Shown piece after piece: positions 8,104 through 16,855 of a stretch of 25,546 bases of DNA. Every line of letters starts with the position of its first letter. The stretch's first letter is position 1. The position numbers and the translations under genes are program-made. This stretch comes from Oleispira sp964022115 (GTDB taxonomy: Bacteria; Pseudomonadota; Gammaproteobacteria; Pseudomonadales; Oceanobacteraceae), in contig CAXIBC010000037.1 of NCBI GenBank assembly GCA_964022115.1, positions 1 through 25,546 on the forward strand, written 5' to 3'. Under the pieces are notes generated by a model. That model was not told where the DNA came from and searched no databases. It was given only the letters and a program-made list of their open reading frames with translations.

Positions 8104-8269
8104 ACCTTCTTTCCTCAAACCATTATACCAATCTTTATATTAAACACATTCTCACCTTTACTTCATCAACATATCAATCGCCACCCTAGCGAAAAGCTTT
8201 AATAATGCCTAGAGCAAAGATGGATATGATTTAATAAGCTAACCAATCAGTCTTTCTGGGTATAACGCT

Positions 8270-8899
8270 TTATTTATCTTGAATTAACTGCTTTTGATTT
8301 ATCTTCAACCATTGCAGCGCAATGATGGTAGCCGCATTATTAATTTCACCACTGGCAATGCCCTCATAGGCTTGGTCAAATGGAATCAGCCTCAGCAAGA
8401 TATCTTCCTGCTCATGCTCTAAGCCATAAATCCCCCCTAGAGGGCTACTATCGACTAAGGCGCAATACAAGTGAATTTTCTCTGAACTGCCCCCAGGTGA
8501 AGACCAATAACTAGAAATCGGGATTAACTGATCTATGCCGCACCCTGCTTCCTCTTCGGCTTCACGACAGGCAACCGCCATGGGCTGCTCACCCTCTTCA
8601 ACTATGCCTGCTACCACCTCTAACAGCCATGGGGACGTTTTCTCTTCTGCAAAAGCAGCGCCAATACGGAATTGCTCAGTTAATACCACAATATCTCTAT
8701 TTGCATCGTATAATAGAACCGCAGCCGCCTGCCCGCGCTCAAACAGCTCACGCCGCACAATTCCCGATTCACCACCAGCAAACAACTTATGCTGAATGTC
8801 ATATTGATCTATTTTAAAAAAACCATCATATAATCGCTCTTCCGCTATAATTTTATGATCATCTTGCTGAAACTTTACGGTTAATTTTGACTTAGTCAT
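8270..8899 (-). CDS. nudF: ADP-ribose pyrophosphatase (Nudix hydrolase NudF)
   Basis: Hydrolyses ADP-ribose to AMP and ribose 5-phosphate, and may act on other nucleoside diphosphate sugars. The 209-aa product carries a complete Nudix box at residues 98-120: GIVEEGE, seven residues, then REAEEEAG. The typical ADPRase context is present too: ERGQAAAVLLYD, VVLTEQFRIG and, after the box, SSYWSSPGGSSEKIHLY. It diverges from tolC across 154 bases and leads the nudF-yqiB-cpdA-yqiA run. The ATG at 8899 has only a weak GAG about eleven bases upstream. Identification is secure from both motif and gene order. Confidence 0.95.
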   Translation of the reverse strand: MTKSKLTVKFQQDDHKIIAEERLYDGFFKIDQYDIQHKLFAGGESGIVRRELFERGQAAAVLLYDANRDIVVLTEQFRIGAAFAEEKTSPWLLEVVAGIVEEGEQPMAVACREAEEEAGCGIDQLIPISSYWSSPGGSSEKIHLYCALVDSSPLGGIYGLEHEQEDILLRLIPFDQAYEGIASGEINNAATIIALQWLKINQKQLIQDK

Positions 8900-9004
8900 T
8901 CACTATATTACTCAATTGGAATATGATATTTGCAGAGATTAAAAATCTTGTAACGCAGTGTTGCTGATAATGGAACAATTAAGCCATGTATTAGCGTATG
9001 AATC

Positions 9005-9013
9005 TGTTAGAAT
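9005..9013 (+). promoter_or_regulatory. Candidate extended -10 of the tolC promoter
   Basis: TGTTAGAAT contains TG, one base, then TAGAAT, which matches the -10 consensus at five of six bases. It lies about 40 bases before the tolC ATG. No clear -35 is present, which an extended -10 can tolerate. Confidence 0.35.
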
Positions 9014-9053
9014 TTCAATCAATCTATTTTTACAGGCCGCTTGAGACCTAGTT

Positions 9054-10349
9054 ATGAAAAAAATTATTGCCCTCGCAACGGCACTTTCTTCTGCTTTAGT
9101 AGCAGGTCAGGTATCCGCCGCCGATTTGAATGAAATATATCAACTATCCCTAACCAATGATGCTGAGCTAGCGGCTGCTAAAGCTAAACGCGATTCAGGT
9201 AACTATCAAGTAGGGCTTGCCCGCGCTGCCTTACTCCCACAAGTAACCTTGGGTGCAAGTAAAGTTAACTCAGAAACTGATACAAATGCGGGCTCATCCG
9301 ATGTTGATACGCTTTCTTATAACGCCACCATCAGCCAAACATTATTTAATCTGAATAGCTGGTATAACTACCAAGCGGCATCAGCTGGGGGGGATGCTTC
9401 TGATTTAGAATATGCCCTTAGCGAACAGCAATTAATATTGCGCAGTGCAGAAGCTTATTTCAACGTATTACGCGCGAAAGAAAATCTTGATACCGCACAA
9501 GCAGAAGAAAAATCTGTTAAACGTCAACTTGAACAAACCCAGCAACGCTTTGAAGTCGGTCTTATTGCGATTACTGAAGTGCATGAAGCCGAAGCGTCGT
9601 ACGACTTATCTTATGCTAACTTAATCGGTCAAGAAGCGGCATTGGATATTAGTTATGAAGCCTTAGAACAAATTACCGGCCAGCGTTTTGAAAACCTCGC
9701 GCATTTGAAAGCCGATATTGCATTTTCAGCACCGAAAAAACCAGTGAGTGATTGGGTAGAAGCAGGCCTGAGTAAATACGCCGGTATTAAACTCGCACAA
9801 GAAGGTGTCAATGCAGCGGAATATACTCGTAAAGCAGGCTGGTCAAATTATGCGCCTCAGGTGAATGCTCAATGGAGCTATACCGATGGTGAACAAGTCA
9901 TCGGCGGCAACGTAACCGACGCTACGACTACGACTTTAGCATTAACCGCAACCATCCCTTTATTCGCCGGTGGTAGTAATTACGCGAAAGCCAAACAAGC
10001 GGCGGCAGAATCTACCCAAGCCAGTGCTAACTTAGATTTACAGCAGCGCACAGTTAAAAACAACATTCGTAGCTTGTATCGTAAAGTACAAACCGATGTA
10101 CTGACGGTGAGAGCGCGCAAGCGAGCAACGGTTTCTTCACAAAGTGCCCTAGAAGCAACGGAAACAGGCTATCAAGTTGGCACGCGAAACATTGTAGAAG
10201 TTCTTAATGCACAGCGTAACTTATATGGCGCACAGCGTGACTATGCTAACGCCCGCTATGATTACATTATTGATTTATTAAACCTAAAATTCTTTGCCGG
10301 CTCTCTCAGTGAAGCCGACATCCAAGTACTGAACGCCTGGTTAAAATAA
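9054..10349 (+). CDS. tolC: TolC-family outer-membrane efflux/secretion channel
   Basis: Outer-membrane factor forming the exit duct for tripartite efflux pumps and type I secretion. The 431-aa precursor has a Sec signal peptide (MKKIIALATALSSALVAGQVSA, cleavage expected after Ala22). Two OEP repeats follow, each with long coiled-coil helices: the first includes LRSAEAYFNVLRAKENLDTAQAEE, the second SLYRKVQTDVLTVRARKRA. The ends TGYQVGTRNIVEVLNAQRNLYGAQRDYANARYDYI and LLNLKFFAGSLS are hallmark TolC sequence. The E. coli tolC precursor is somewhat longer (493 aa) because of a C-terminal extension that is missing here, as in many other gammaproteobacteria. It diverges from nudF, as in enterics. 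A strong terminator follows 18 bases after the stop. Confidence 0.95.
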   Translation: MKKIIALATALSSALVAGQVSAADLNEIYQLSLTNDAELAAAKAKRDSGNYQVGLARAALLPQVTLGASKVNSETDTNAGSSDVDTLSYNATISQTLFNLNSWYNYQAASAGGDASDLEYALSEQQLILRSAEAYFNVLRAKENLDTAQAEEKSVKRQLEQTQQRFEVGLIAITEVHEAEASYDLSYANLIGQEAALDISYEALEQITGQRFENLAHLKADIAFSAPKKPVSDWVEAGLSKYAGIKLAQEGVNAAEYTRKAGWSNYAPQVNAQWSYTDGEQVIGGNVTDATTTTLALTATIPLFAGGSNYAKAKQAAAESTQASANLDLQQRTVKNNIRSLYRKVQTDVLTVRARKRATVSSQSALEATETGYQVGTRNIVEVLNAQRNLYGAQRDYANARYDYIIDLLNLKFFAGSLSEADIQVLNAWLK

Positions 10350-10367
10350 AGAATTCAATTTAAGCCC

Positions 10368-10398
10368 AAAAAAAACCACCGCTAAGGTGGTTTTTTTT
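10368..10398. terminator. Bidirectional intrinsic terminator, tolC / desB
   Basis: A perfect inverted repeat: eight A, CCACC, loop GCTAA, GGTGG, eight T. It gives a GC-core hairpin with a U-tract on both strands, between the convergent ends of tolC and the desaturase gene. Confidence 0.93.
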
Positions 10399-10424
10399 AC
10401 TTTTAATTTTTACCATCACAAGCA

Positions 10425-11546
10425 TTAACTTGTGGCTAATGTTTTCTCGCCTTTCGTTGGCAAAGAATACTTGGCTATTCGCTTTATCACCGTCCAATAC
10501 TGCTGAGCAAACGACCCCGTATTATAAGGAATGTCATATTTAGCACATACCGCCTGCACTTTTTCGGACATCTCTAAATAATGAGGCGCGGGCACATCCG
10601 GAAATAAGTGGTGTTCAATTTGGCAACTTAAATGGCCAGTTAATATATGAAAATATCGATTACCTTTAAGGTTAGACGAGCCTAATATCTGGCGATAATA
10701 CCATTCACCTCGGCTCTCATCTTCACATTCCTGCTGATCAAAAGTCTGTGATTCTTCGGTAAAGTGACCACAAAAAATAATACTTGATGTCCACCAGTTA
10801 CGAATAAATTCAGCTAACATATTACCCCCGAGTACGGCAAAAAACATTGGCCATGAAATCAAAGCCGCCAACAGAGGGAAGAATAAATATTCTTTAAAAA
10901 CCTGTTTTTTAATTTTAGAAAAAAATGATTGTTTTAACTCTTCTCGTGAAATTGGCAAATGAGATTCTTCTTTTTTCTTGCCAAAGAAAATGCGCTCACC
11001 CGCGACTTCGTGATAGGCAATACCAAACTGGAAGAAGCTGCTTAACAAGGTGTATGTAATAAACTGAAAACGATTTTTTGGACGCCAGCTCATGTCATCA
11101 CTTAAACGCAATAAACCATAACCATAATCTCGATCTTTACCAATTATATTGGTATAGGTGTGGTGCTCATGGTTGTGGTAACGCTTCCATGATTCGCCAT
11201 CACCCCAGATATCCCAGTCAAATTTACGAGAATTAATATGTGGATCATTCATCCAATCATATTGACCATGCATCACATTATGGCCAATTTCCATATTGTC
11301 GAGTATTTTTGAGAGTGCAAGTAAAGCCACCCCTGCAAGCCAAAACAGAGGATTAAAAAATCCCAGCACCAGTGCCAACCGCCCTGCTATGTCACTACTG
11401 CGTTGAATGCGAATTAGCTTACGAATATAGCGCGCATCTTTCTCACCCACCTTCTTCATGGCGTCTTCTCGAATGCTATTTAATTCATTAGCAAAGGCGC
11501 TTAAGGTTTCCGGATCTGGGCGATGATTGGCCAATTTTATAGTCAT
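10425..11546 (-). CDS. desB: Membrane fatty-acid desaturase, DesB-like
   Basis: Di-iron integral-membrane desaturase that would insert a double bond in acyl chains, probably at delta-9 of acyl-CoA or lipid, using electrons from the neighbouring reductase. The three histidine boxes are intact: HNVMH (about residues 88-92), HNHEHH (about 124-129) and QIEHH (about 309-313). Hydrophobic stretches at ALVLGFFNPLFWLAGVALLAL and EYLFFPLLAALISWPMFFAVLGG fit the membrane topology. The start at ATG 11546 (373 aa) is preferred over a longer frame to 11630. AAGGAAC lies just upstream of it, and the longer form would run into the upstream reductase gene with a non-homologous leader. The desC-then-desB order matches P. 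aeruginosa desCB. The delta-9 assignment is family-based, not shown by the sequence. Confidence 0.88.
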   Translation of the reverse strand: MTIKLANHRPDPETLSAFANELNSIREDAMKKVGEKDARYIRKLIRIQRSSDIAGRLALVLGFFNPLFWLAGVALLALSKILDNMEIGHNVMHGQYDWMNDPHINSRKFDWDIWGDGESWKRYHNHEHHTYTNIIGKDRDYGYGLLRLSDDMSWRPKNRFQFITYTLLSSFFQFGIAYHEVAGERIFFGKKKEESHLPISREELKQSFFSKIKKQVFKEYLFFPLLAALISWPMFFAVLGGNMLAEFIRNWWTSSIIFCGHFTEESQTFDQQECEDESRGEWYYRQILGSSNLKGNRYFHILTGHLSCQIEHHLFPDVPAPHYLEMSEKVQAVCAKYDIPYNTGSFAQQYWTVIKRIAKYSLPTKGEKTLATS

Positions 11547-11587
11547 AATTATAGGTTCCTTGATAGATCGATTATTGCTTAAACCAA

Positions 11588-12751
11588 TTAAAGATCGAGT
11601 ACGACATCGCCTTGGGCGACAGAGATGCATAATTGAATTTCTTCACTACCACTATCAGAATATTCTTGAGTGCGGGTATTAAAGACGATGCCACTTTTCT
11701 TTTTACAAATACATTGATGACAGACTCCGATACGACACCCTGATACGGGGTTAATACCGGCGTTTTCAGCGTATTCTAATAAGGTTGCTGCCTCGGCCTT
11801 TGTGCTGATCACAGTTTTATCCGAACTTTGAAATTGAATAGCACCTTGCCCACTGTGTGCTATGTCGATCGGGGCGCTACCAAAAAATTCAAAATGAATG
11901 TTTTCTTTTACAACATCCAACTCAGTCAATAGCTGACGAGCCTGTTGGATCATGGGACTAGGGCCACAGATATAAGCGCTGCGGTGCTGAAAGTCTGGGC
12001 AAAAATTTTGTAAGTGTTGCTGACAGATAAACCCCTCTTGCTCGCTATTCACAAAGGTAATCTTTAACCCCTCAACCTCTGCCTCTAGCTGCTGCAACTC
12101 TTGTTGGAATAAGACATGCTGATCATCACGGGAATAATAGAGCAGCTGTATATCCAATGAAGATGGTGAACTTTTGATTTGCTGTAACATGGAACGAAAA
12201 GGGGTAATGCCGCTGCCACCGGCAATAAAAAGTAACTTTTCTGCCTGCGGACTGATGCTGCCTTTATGGTTAGTGGTATGGGTGAGTCTATTAGGCAAAA
12301 CAAACTGCCCTTGCGCCGCGGAGATATTAACTAGGCTACCTACCTTAAGCTGCTGGCGAATCCAAGGGGTTATACGGCCTTCTTGCTGAATACGAATAGT
12401 GAGTTCAAGCAAGCCAGTTTCGTCATAATAACGAGGGGCTGATGAAATACTGAAACAGCGCTGAGTACGACGGCCATCTTTCTCAACCATTAGCTCTATA
12501 AACTGGCCTGCTTGAAAGCTCGGCCACTGTCGATCTAATAAGCCAATTTGCGGTGCTAATACTAAGGTATAGGTAGCGGCCAACTCATCAGCTATTTCAT
12601 CACGAATAGCAACGACCTCGGCACGATAGGCATCTGTGCTCCATTGCGGCACAAGAAACTGGATCAAAGGCTGAAAATACGCCGAAAATGTATTGTGTTG
12701 GGTTAAAGCTTGGCTAAACCAGCGCCAGCCTTGCTGCGTTAAAAGGTTCAT
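11588..12751 (-). CDS. desC: Ferredoxin-type oxidoreductase, DesC-like electron donor
   Basis: A 387-aa soluble flavo-iron-sulfur reductase that would pass electrons from NAD(P)H through FAD and a [2Fe-2S] centre to the desaturase encoded 41 bases downstream. The FAD-binding RCFSISSAP (RxxS type) comes first, then the nucleotide-binding LLFIAGGSGITPFRSML. The C-terminal plant-type ferredoxin domain carries CRIGVCHQC (C-x4-C-x2-C) and a final Cys in LCISVAQGD. FAD/NAD plus C-terminal ferredoxin is the layout of P. aeruginosa DesC and of mycobacterial Rv3230c, both desaturase partners. The ATG at 12751 has AAGGA seven to eight bases upstream. No desT-like TetR regulator adjoins it; the upstream neighbour is waaA. 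Confidence 0.88.
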   Translation of the reverse strand: MNLLTQQGWRWFSQALTQHNTFSAYFQPLIQFLVPQWSTDAYRAEVVAIRDEIADELAATYTLVLAPQIGLLDRQWPSFQAGQFIELMVEKDGRRTQRCFSISSAPRYYDETGLLELTIRIQQEGRITPWIRQQLKVGSLVNISAAQGQFVLPNRLTHTTNHKGSISPQAEKLLFIAGGSGITPFRSMLQQIKSSPSSLDIQLLYYSRDDQHVLFQQELQQLEAEVEGLKITFVNSEQEGFICQQHLQNFCPDFQHRSAYICGPSPMIQQARQLLTELDVVKENIHFEFFGSAPIDIAHSGQGAIQFQSSDKTVISTKAEAATLLEYAENAGINPVSGCRIGVCHQCICKKKSGIVFNTRTQEYSDSGSEEIQLCISVAQGDVVLDL

Positions 12752-12771
12752 CTAGGCATCCTTATAAATTC

Positions 12772-12789
12772 AGCATACAGTTGTACGCT
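12772..12789. promoter_or_regulatory. FabR-like palindrome at the desC promoter
   Basis: On the minus strand it reads AGCGTACA, AC, TGTATGCT: an 18-bp palindrome with one mismatch between half-sites. AGCGTACA is the half-site I remember for FabR, the TetR-family repressor of unsaturated fatty-acid genes. It lies immediately downstream of the candidate -10, where a bound repressor would block initiation. Confidence 0.6.
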
Positions 12790-12792
12790 TAA

Positions 12793-12820
12793 AATATAGA
12801 GGTGTCTACTTTTTAGCCAA
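12793..12820 (-). promoter_or_regulatory. Candidate sigma-70 promoter of desCB
   Basis: On the minus strand, -35 TTGGCT (12815-12820) and -10 TATATT (12793-12798) are separated by 16 bases. Transcription would start inside the FabR-like palindrome, about 35 bases before the desC ATG. Confidence 0.5.
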
Positions 12821-12855
12821 ACAAGAGTGAGTTTCCAATAACGACATAATACCGT

Positions 12856-14172
12856 CTATGGGTTCTCAGCGGTGCCCTTGGCAACGAGCTGCTGGGCAAT
12901 AATTTTACCAATGCGCGTTACTGCGCCTTGATTATCGGCGACGACTTGCTTGCCAAGCGCGCCCATTTCCGCCCGCATTTGTGGACGCTCTAATAACTGT
13001 CTAAGACAGATGGTTAGCTGTTCTTTCGAAGTCTGTTGCATCGCCCCATGATCGATAAGCTGCTGGGCAATCGCAGCAAAATTATAATCACTTGGGCCCA
13101 TAACAACCGCCTTCGCTAGGGCACAGGCTTCTAAAGGGTTATGCCCACCATGTTCGATAAAGCTACCACCAATAATGGCAATATCCGCTGTCGCGAGCAG
13201 TAATAACATTTCCCCCATAGTATCGGCCAAATATACTTGGGTCATGGGGTTGGCTTGTAGGTTGCCTTTCTCAAAGGCCTCACTACGGCGGACTAGATGC
13301 AGTTCACTATCTAAGACCTTAGCGGCGACTTCATCAAAGCGCTCTGGGTGGCGCGGCACAAGCACTAATAACAGATCTGGGAAATCCGCTAATAGCTGCT
13401 GATAACTCTCAAGGATTAAATCGTCCTCTCCTTCATGGCTACTCGCTAATACCAGTACTGGCCGCTCTGGGCCCCATAAGTTTTTTAAGCCTTGACCCTC
13501 CACTAAGGCTTGTTCAGGTACACTAATATCAAATTTAATACTGCCTGTGACTTCAACCTTATGTGCGGCAACCCCTAGATCAATGAAGCGCTGAGCATCG
13601 TTATTATGCTGTGCCGCAATCACATCTAACCCTTGCAGCATAGGCTGAGTCAGGTTAGCGAACTTAGCATAACCTCGGGCCGACTTGTCCGATAAACGAG
13701 CGTTCGCTAAAATCACGGGGACTTGCTGAGCATTACAGCTGCTGATGATATTTGGCCAGAGTTCGGTTTCCATAATGATGCATAGGCTAGGTTGTATTTT
13801 TTTGATAAAGCGCTGCATCAAATAAGGTAGATCATAAGGCAGATACAAGTGCACAACCTGGCCGCTAGCAATGTCATCACGATATAGGCGTTTTACTTGA
13901 TCAGAGCCTGTCGGCGTTGTGGTTGTAATTGTGATAGTTAAGTTTGGATACGCCGCTTGCAAGCTACGTACTAACGGCTCAGCCGCTAGCGTTTCCCCGA
14001 CCGAAACCGAATGGATTAATAGACCTTTGCTCTTGCCGGTAAAAGTGAAGCACGCAAAACGCTCCGCCCAGCGCTGGCGATAGCCAGGGTTGGCCCCACC
14101 GCGCAGCCACATGCGTAGCAGAATAAAAGGAATGGCTAGGGTAAAAACCAAGTTATATACAAAACGCGCCAC
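12856..14172 (-). CDS. waaA: 3-deoxy-D-manno-octulosonic acid (Kdo) transferase WaaA
   Basis: Inner-membrane-associated glycosyltransferase that adds Kdo from CMP-Kdo to lipid IVA, the first LPS core step. Features in order: an N-terminal hydrophobic anchor (FVYNLVFTLAIPFILLRMWLRGG), YRQRWAERF, the catalytic-glutamate motif IHSVSVGETLAAEPL, METELWPN, then a GT-B C-terminal half with LVLASSHEGED and GGSFIEHGGHNPLEACA. I place the start at the GTG at 14172 (438 aa, close to the usual 420-430). GGAG lies six bases before it, and the protein then begins in the family's hydrophobic anchor. A TTG at 14235 would add 21 unrelated residues and has no ribosome binding site. It diverges from hldE-hldD, forming an inner-core LPS cluster. 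Mono- or bifunctionality cannot be read from the sequence. Confidence 0.94.
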   Translation of the reverse strand: MARFVYNLVFTLAIPFILLRMWLRGGANPGYRQRWAERFACFTFTGKSKGLLIHSVSVGETLAAEPLVRSLQAAYPNLTITITTTTPTGSDQVKRLYRDDIASGQVVHLYLPYDLPYLMQRFIKKIQPSLCIIMETELWPNIISSCNAQQVPVILANARLSDKSARGYAKFANLTQPMLQGLDVIAAQHNNDAQRFIDLGVAAHKVEVTGSIKFDISVPEQALVEGQGLKNLWGPERPVLVLASSHEGEDDLILESYQQLLADFPDLLLVLVPRHPERFDEVAAKVLDSELHLVRRSEAFEKGNLQANPMTQVYLADTMGEMLLLLATADIAIIGGSFIEHGGHNPLEACALAKAVVMGPSDYNFAAIAQQLIDHGAMQQTSKEQLTICLRQLLERPQMRAEMGALGKQVVADNQGAVTRIGKIIAQQLVAKGTAENP

Positions 14173-14314
14173 TCGTGACTCCGTATTCGCTGAGAAATTA
14201 TGAGGAATAGCGCATATTAACAAAACCCCCGCCAAGCTTATATAGTCAGTCTGCTAGTTCCTACAGCCTAGTTTTGGTAGACTGAGCCTTCTTTAATTTA
14301 TGTGGCGGATAGAG

Positions 14315-15745
14315 ATGGATTTACAAGTTCCAAACTTCCATCAAGCACAGGTATTAGTATTCGGCGATGTCATGCTGGATCGTTATTGGCAGGGGCCTAC
14401 ATCGCGCATATCCCCTGAAGCGCCAGTACCCGTGGTGAAAGTACAAGATATTGAAAACCGTGCCGGCGGGGCGGGTAACGTAGCCTTGAATATTGCAACC
14501 CTCGGCGCTAAAGCTCGTCTTTACGGTATTACCGGTGACGACGAAAACGCCAACGACCTTGAATATATGCTGAATAGCAAGGGTGTTAGCTGTGAGTTTC
14601 TACGTCACGATAGTAGCCCTACCATTACTAAACTGCGTATTTTAAGCCGTAATCAACAGCTGATTCGTCTCGATTTTGAAGAAGCATTTCACGATGTTGA
14701 TCTGACCTCTGTTTATGATCAGTTTGATCAACAGGTCGCTCATGCTGGTGCGGTCATTTTGTCCGACTATAGCAAAGGCGCGTTAACCGACCCACAGCGC
14801 TTGATTCAAGCAGCGAGAAAGTCTGGCACCCCTGTTTTAGTCGACCCTAAAGGCACAGATTTTAGCCCTTATCGTGGGGCGACCTTAATCACTCCTAATT
14901 TGGCGGAGTTTGAAGCGGTCGTCGGTTTCTGCAAAGATGAAGAGACCTTGATTGCAAAAGGGAAAGCGCTTTTAGAACAGCACGATTTAACCGCGTTATT
15001 GGTGACCCGCAGCGAAAAAGGCATGACCTTAATTCAACGGGATGTTGCCCCCTTAACACTGCCGACTCGCGCCCGTGAAGTGTACGACGTGACCGGTGCA
15101 GGTGATACCGTCATTTCTGTATTAGCGAGCGCCTTAGCGGCGGGTGAATCCTTAGAGCATGCGACGGCCTTTGCTAACATTGCCGCTGGCATTGTGGTTG
15201 GCAAGCTCGGTACCGCAACCGTAACCAGTGATGAATTACGCAGCGAAATTCGTAGCGAACAACACGGTGGTGCTGCGGTATTCGATGAAGCTGAACTGAT
15301 GCAGCTCGTACGCGAATGCAAAGAACGTGGTGAAAGCTTAGTCATGACCAATGGTTGTTTCGACATTATTCACCCAGGCCATGTGCAATATTTAAAAGAA
15401 GCGAAAACCTTAGGGGATCGCTTATTAGTCGCGGTCAACTCGGATGAATCGGTTTCGCGCTTAAAAGGGCCAGCGCGCCCAATCAATCCCCTTGATCATC
15501 GCATGGCGGTATTAGCTGGGCTAGAAAGTGTTGATTGGGTTGTGCCCTTTACAGAAGACACCCCTGAGCGCTTAATTACTAAAGTACTACCGAGTATTTT
15601 GGTCAAAGGTGGTGATTATACCATCGAACAAATTGCCGGTGGCGAAGCGGTTATGGACGCTGGTGGTGAAGTGATTATTTTAAGTTTTAAAGATAATTGT
15701 TCTACCAGTGCAATTGTTAAACGTATTCAGGCTGAGAAAGCGTAA
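14315..15745 (+). CDS. hldE: Bifunctional heptose 7-phosphate kinase / heptose 1-phosphate adenylyltransferase HldE
   Basis: Catalyses two steps of ADP-heptose synthesis for LPS inner core: phosphorylation of D-glycero-beta-D-manno-heptose 7-phosphate and, after GmhB, adenylylation of the 1-phosphate. Residues about 1-315 are a PfkB/ribokinase domain with GDVMLDRYW, RAGGAGNVALNIATLGA and the catalytic DVTGAGDT (about 260). Residues about 340-475 are a cytidylyltransferase-like domain with TNGCFDIIHPGH (HPGH near 352) and VNSDESVSRLKG. The 476 aa match the fused gammaproteobacterial enzyme. The start is set at the second ATG (14315), which aligns with E. coli HldE and has GGCGGAT upstream; the ATG at 14300 would add five residues. 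hldD follows after 46 bases. Confidence 0.96.
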   Translation: MDLQVPNFHQAQVLVFGDVMLDRYWQGPTSRISPEAPVPVVKVQDIENRAGGAGNVALNIATLGAKARLYGITGDDENANDLEYMLNSKGVSCEFLRHDSSPTITKLRILSRNQQLIRLDFEEAFHDVDLTSVYDQFDQQVAHAGAVILSDYSKGALTDPQRLIQAARKSGTPVLVDPKGTDFSPYRGATLITPNLAEFEAVVGFCKDEETLIAKGKALLEQHDLTALLVTRSEKGMTLIQRDVAPLTLPTRAREVYDVTGAGDTVISVLASALAAGESLEHATAFANIAAGIVVGKLGTATVTSDELRSEIRSEQHGGAAVFDEAELMQLVRECKERGESLVMTNGCFDIIHPGHVQYLKEAKTLGDRLLVAVNSDESVSRLKGPARPINPLDHRMAVLAGLESVDWVVPFTEDTPERLITKVLPSILVKGGDYTIEQIAGGEAVMDAGGEVIILSFKDNCSTSAIVKRIQAEKA

Positions 15746-15791
15746 CCGAATATATAAGTTAGCTTTGATAGAAATTTTGGATGAGTAAATT

Positions 15792-16757
15792 ATGATTATT
15801 GTAACTGGCGGCGCTGGTTTTATTGGCAGCAACATTGTTAAGACGTTAAACGAACAAGGTCGCAAGGATATTATCGTAGTTGATGATTTAACCGACGGTA
15901 AAAAGTTTTATAACCTAAGCGATTGCGACATTGCCGATTATCTGGATAAAGATGATTTTCTACAATTGGTTAAACTCGACGATCCAATTTTAAATAACGT
16001 TGAAGCGATTTTTCATGAAGGGGCTTGCTCTTCCACCACAGAGTGGGATGGTAAGTTTATGATGGAAAATAACTATGAATACTCTAAGACTTTATTACAC
16101 GCTTGTATCATTCGTGAAATTCCATTTTTATACGCTTCTAGTGCCTCAGTCTATGGTAGTGGTACTGTATTTAAAGAATTGCGTGAACACGAGCAGCCAT
16201 TAAATGTTTATGGTTATTCTAAGTGGCAGTTCGATCAATACGTACGAGCGATTCAGCATACGTTTAAATCTCAAGTCGTAGGTTTCCGTTACTTCAACGT
16301 CTATGGTCCTCGTGAGCAGCATAAAGGCAGCATGTCTTCGGTAGCCTTCCACTTTAATAACCAAGTAAAAGAAAACGGTGTAGCTAAGTTATTTGGTGGC
16401 TCCGGTGGTTATGGTGATGGTGAGCAACGCCGTGACTTTGTTTATGTCGGGGATGTGGTAAAAGTGAACTTGTGGTTCTTAGACAATCCCGATAAATCGG
16501 GTATTTTTAATCTAGGAACTGGCCGCTGCCAGAGCTTTAACGATGTAGCGAATGCTGTAATCGATTGGCATGATGAAAAAGGCACTCACGTCACCAGAGC
16601 CAAAAAAGAATACATGCCTTTCCCTGAACATTTAAAAGGGGCGTACCAGAGTTTTACTGAGGCGGATATCTCTAAGCTTCGTGATATGGGTTACGACCAA
16701 CCTTTTGCCACGGTAGAAGAAGGCACTCGTGCTTATCTAGATCAGCTCAATCAATAA
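15792..16757 (+). CDS. hldD: ADP-L-glycero-D-manno-heptose 6-epimerase HldD
   Basis: Extended short-chain dehydrogenase that epimerises ADP-D-glycero- to ADP-L-glycero-D-manno-heptose using bound NADP, the last step in supplying the LPS heptose donor. The Rossmann motif VTGGAGFIGSN is at residues 4-14. The catalytic set is visible as SSASVYG and YGYSK (Tyr about 140, Lys about 144). RYFNVYGPREQHKGSMSS and DFVYVGDVV are characteristic of HldD. The 321 aa are slightly longer than the E. coli enzyme (310). A GGATGAG sequence lies seven bases before the ATG. It is in operon with hldE and ends at a strong terminator. Confidence 0.96.
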   Translation: MIIVTGGAGFIGSNIVKTLNEQGRKDIIVVDDLTDGKKFYNLSDCDIADYLDKDDFLQLVKLDDPILNNVEAIFHEGACSSTTEWDGKFMMENNYEYSKTLLHACIIREIPFLYASSASVYGSGTVFKELREHEQPLNVYGYSKWQFDQYVRAIQHTFKSQVVGFRYFNVYGPREQHKGSMSSVAFHFNNQVKENGVAKLFGGSGGYGDGEQRRDFVYVGDVVKVNLWFLDNPDKSGIFNLGTGRCQSFNDVANAVIDWHDEKGTHVTRAKKEYMPFPEHLKGAYQSFTEADISKLRDMGYDQPFATVEEGTRAYLDQLNQ

Positions 16758-16810
16758 TATCGACTTCATTTCCACTGTATTTGGGAATATGGATCGTCAT
16801 TGTTTTTCTA

Positions 16811-16850
16811 AAAAATCCCTAAGTATTTTGCCCTTAGGGATTTTTCTTTT
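16811..16850. terminator. Intrinsic terminator after hldD, likely bidirectional
   Basis: A 13-bp perfect stem (AAAAATCCCTAAG / CTTAGGGATTTTT) with a nine-base loop, then TCTTTT. On the opposite strand the arm supplies a U-run too, so it can also stop transcription of the convergent outer-membrane gene ending at 16856. Confidence 0.92.
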
Positions 16851-16855
16851 CAGCC

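Noticed and set aside
10425..11630. Longer 401-aa form of the desaturase
   Set aside because: Its first 28 residues are read out of the end of the reductase gene and its spacer and are basic and non-homologous; AAGGAAC before the ATG at 11546 marks the real start.
14246..14285. TCAGTCT/AGACTGA inverted repeat between waaA and hldE
   Set aside because: Seven bases with a 26-base spacer is close to chance expectation for this window, and no promoter geometry supports it.
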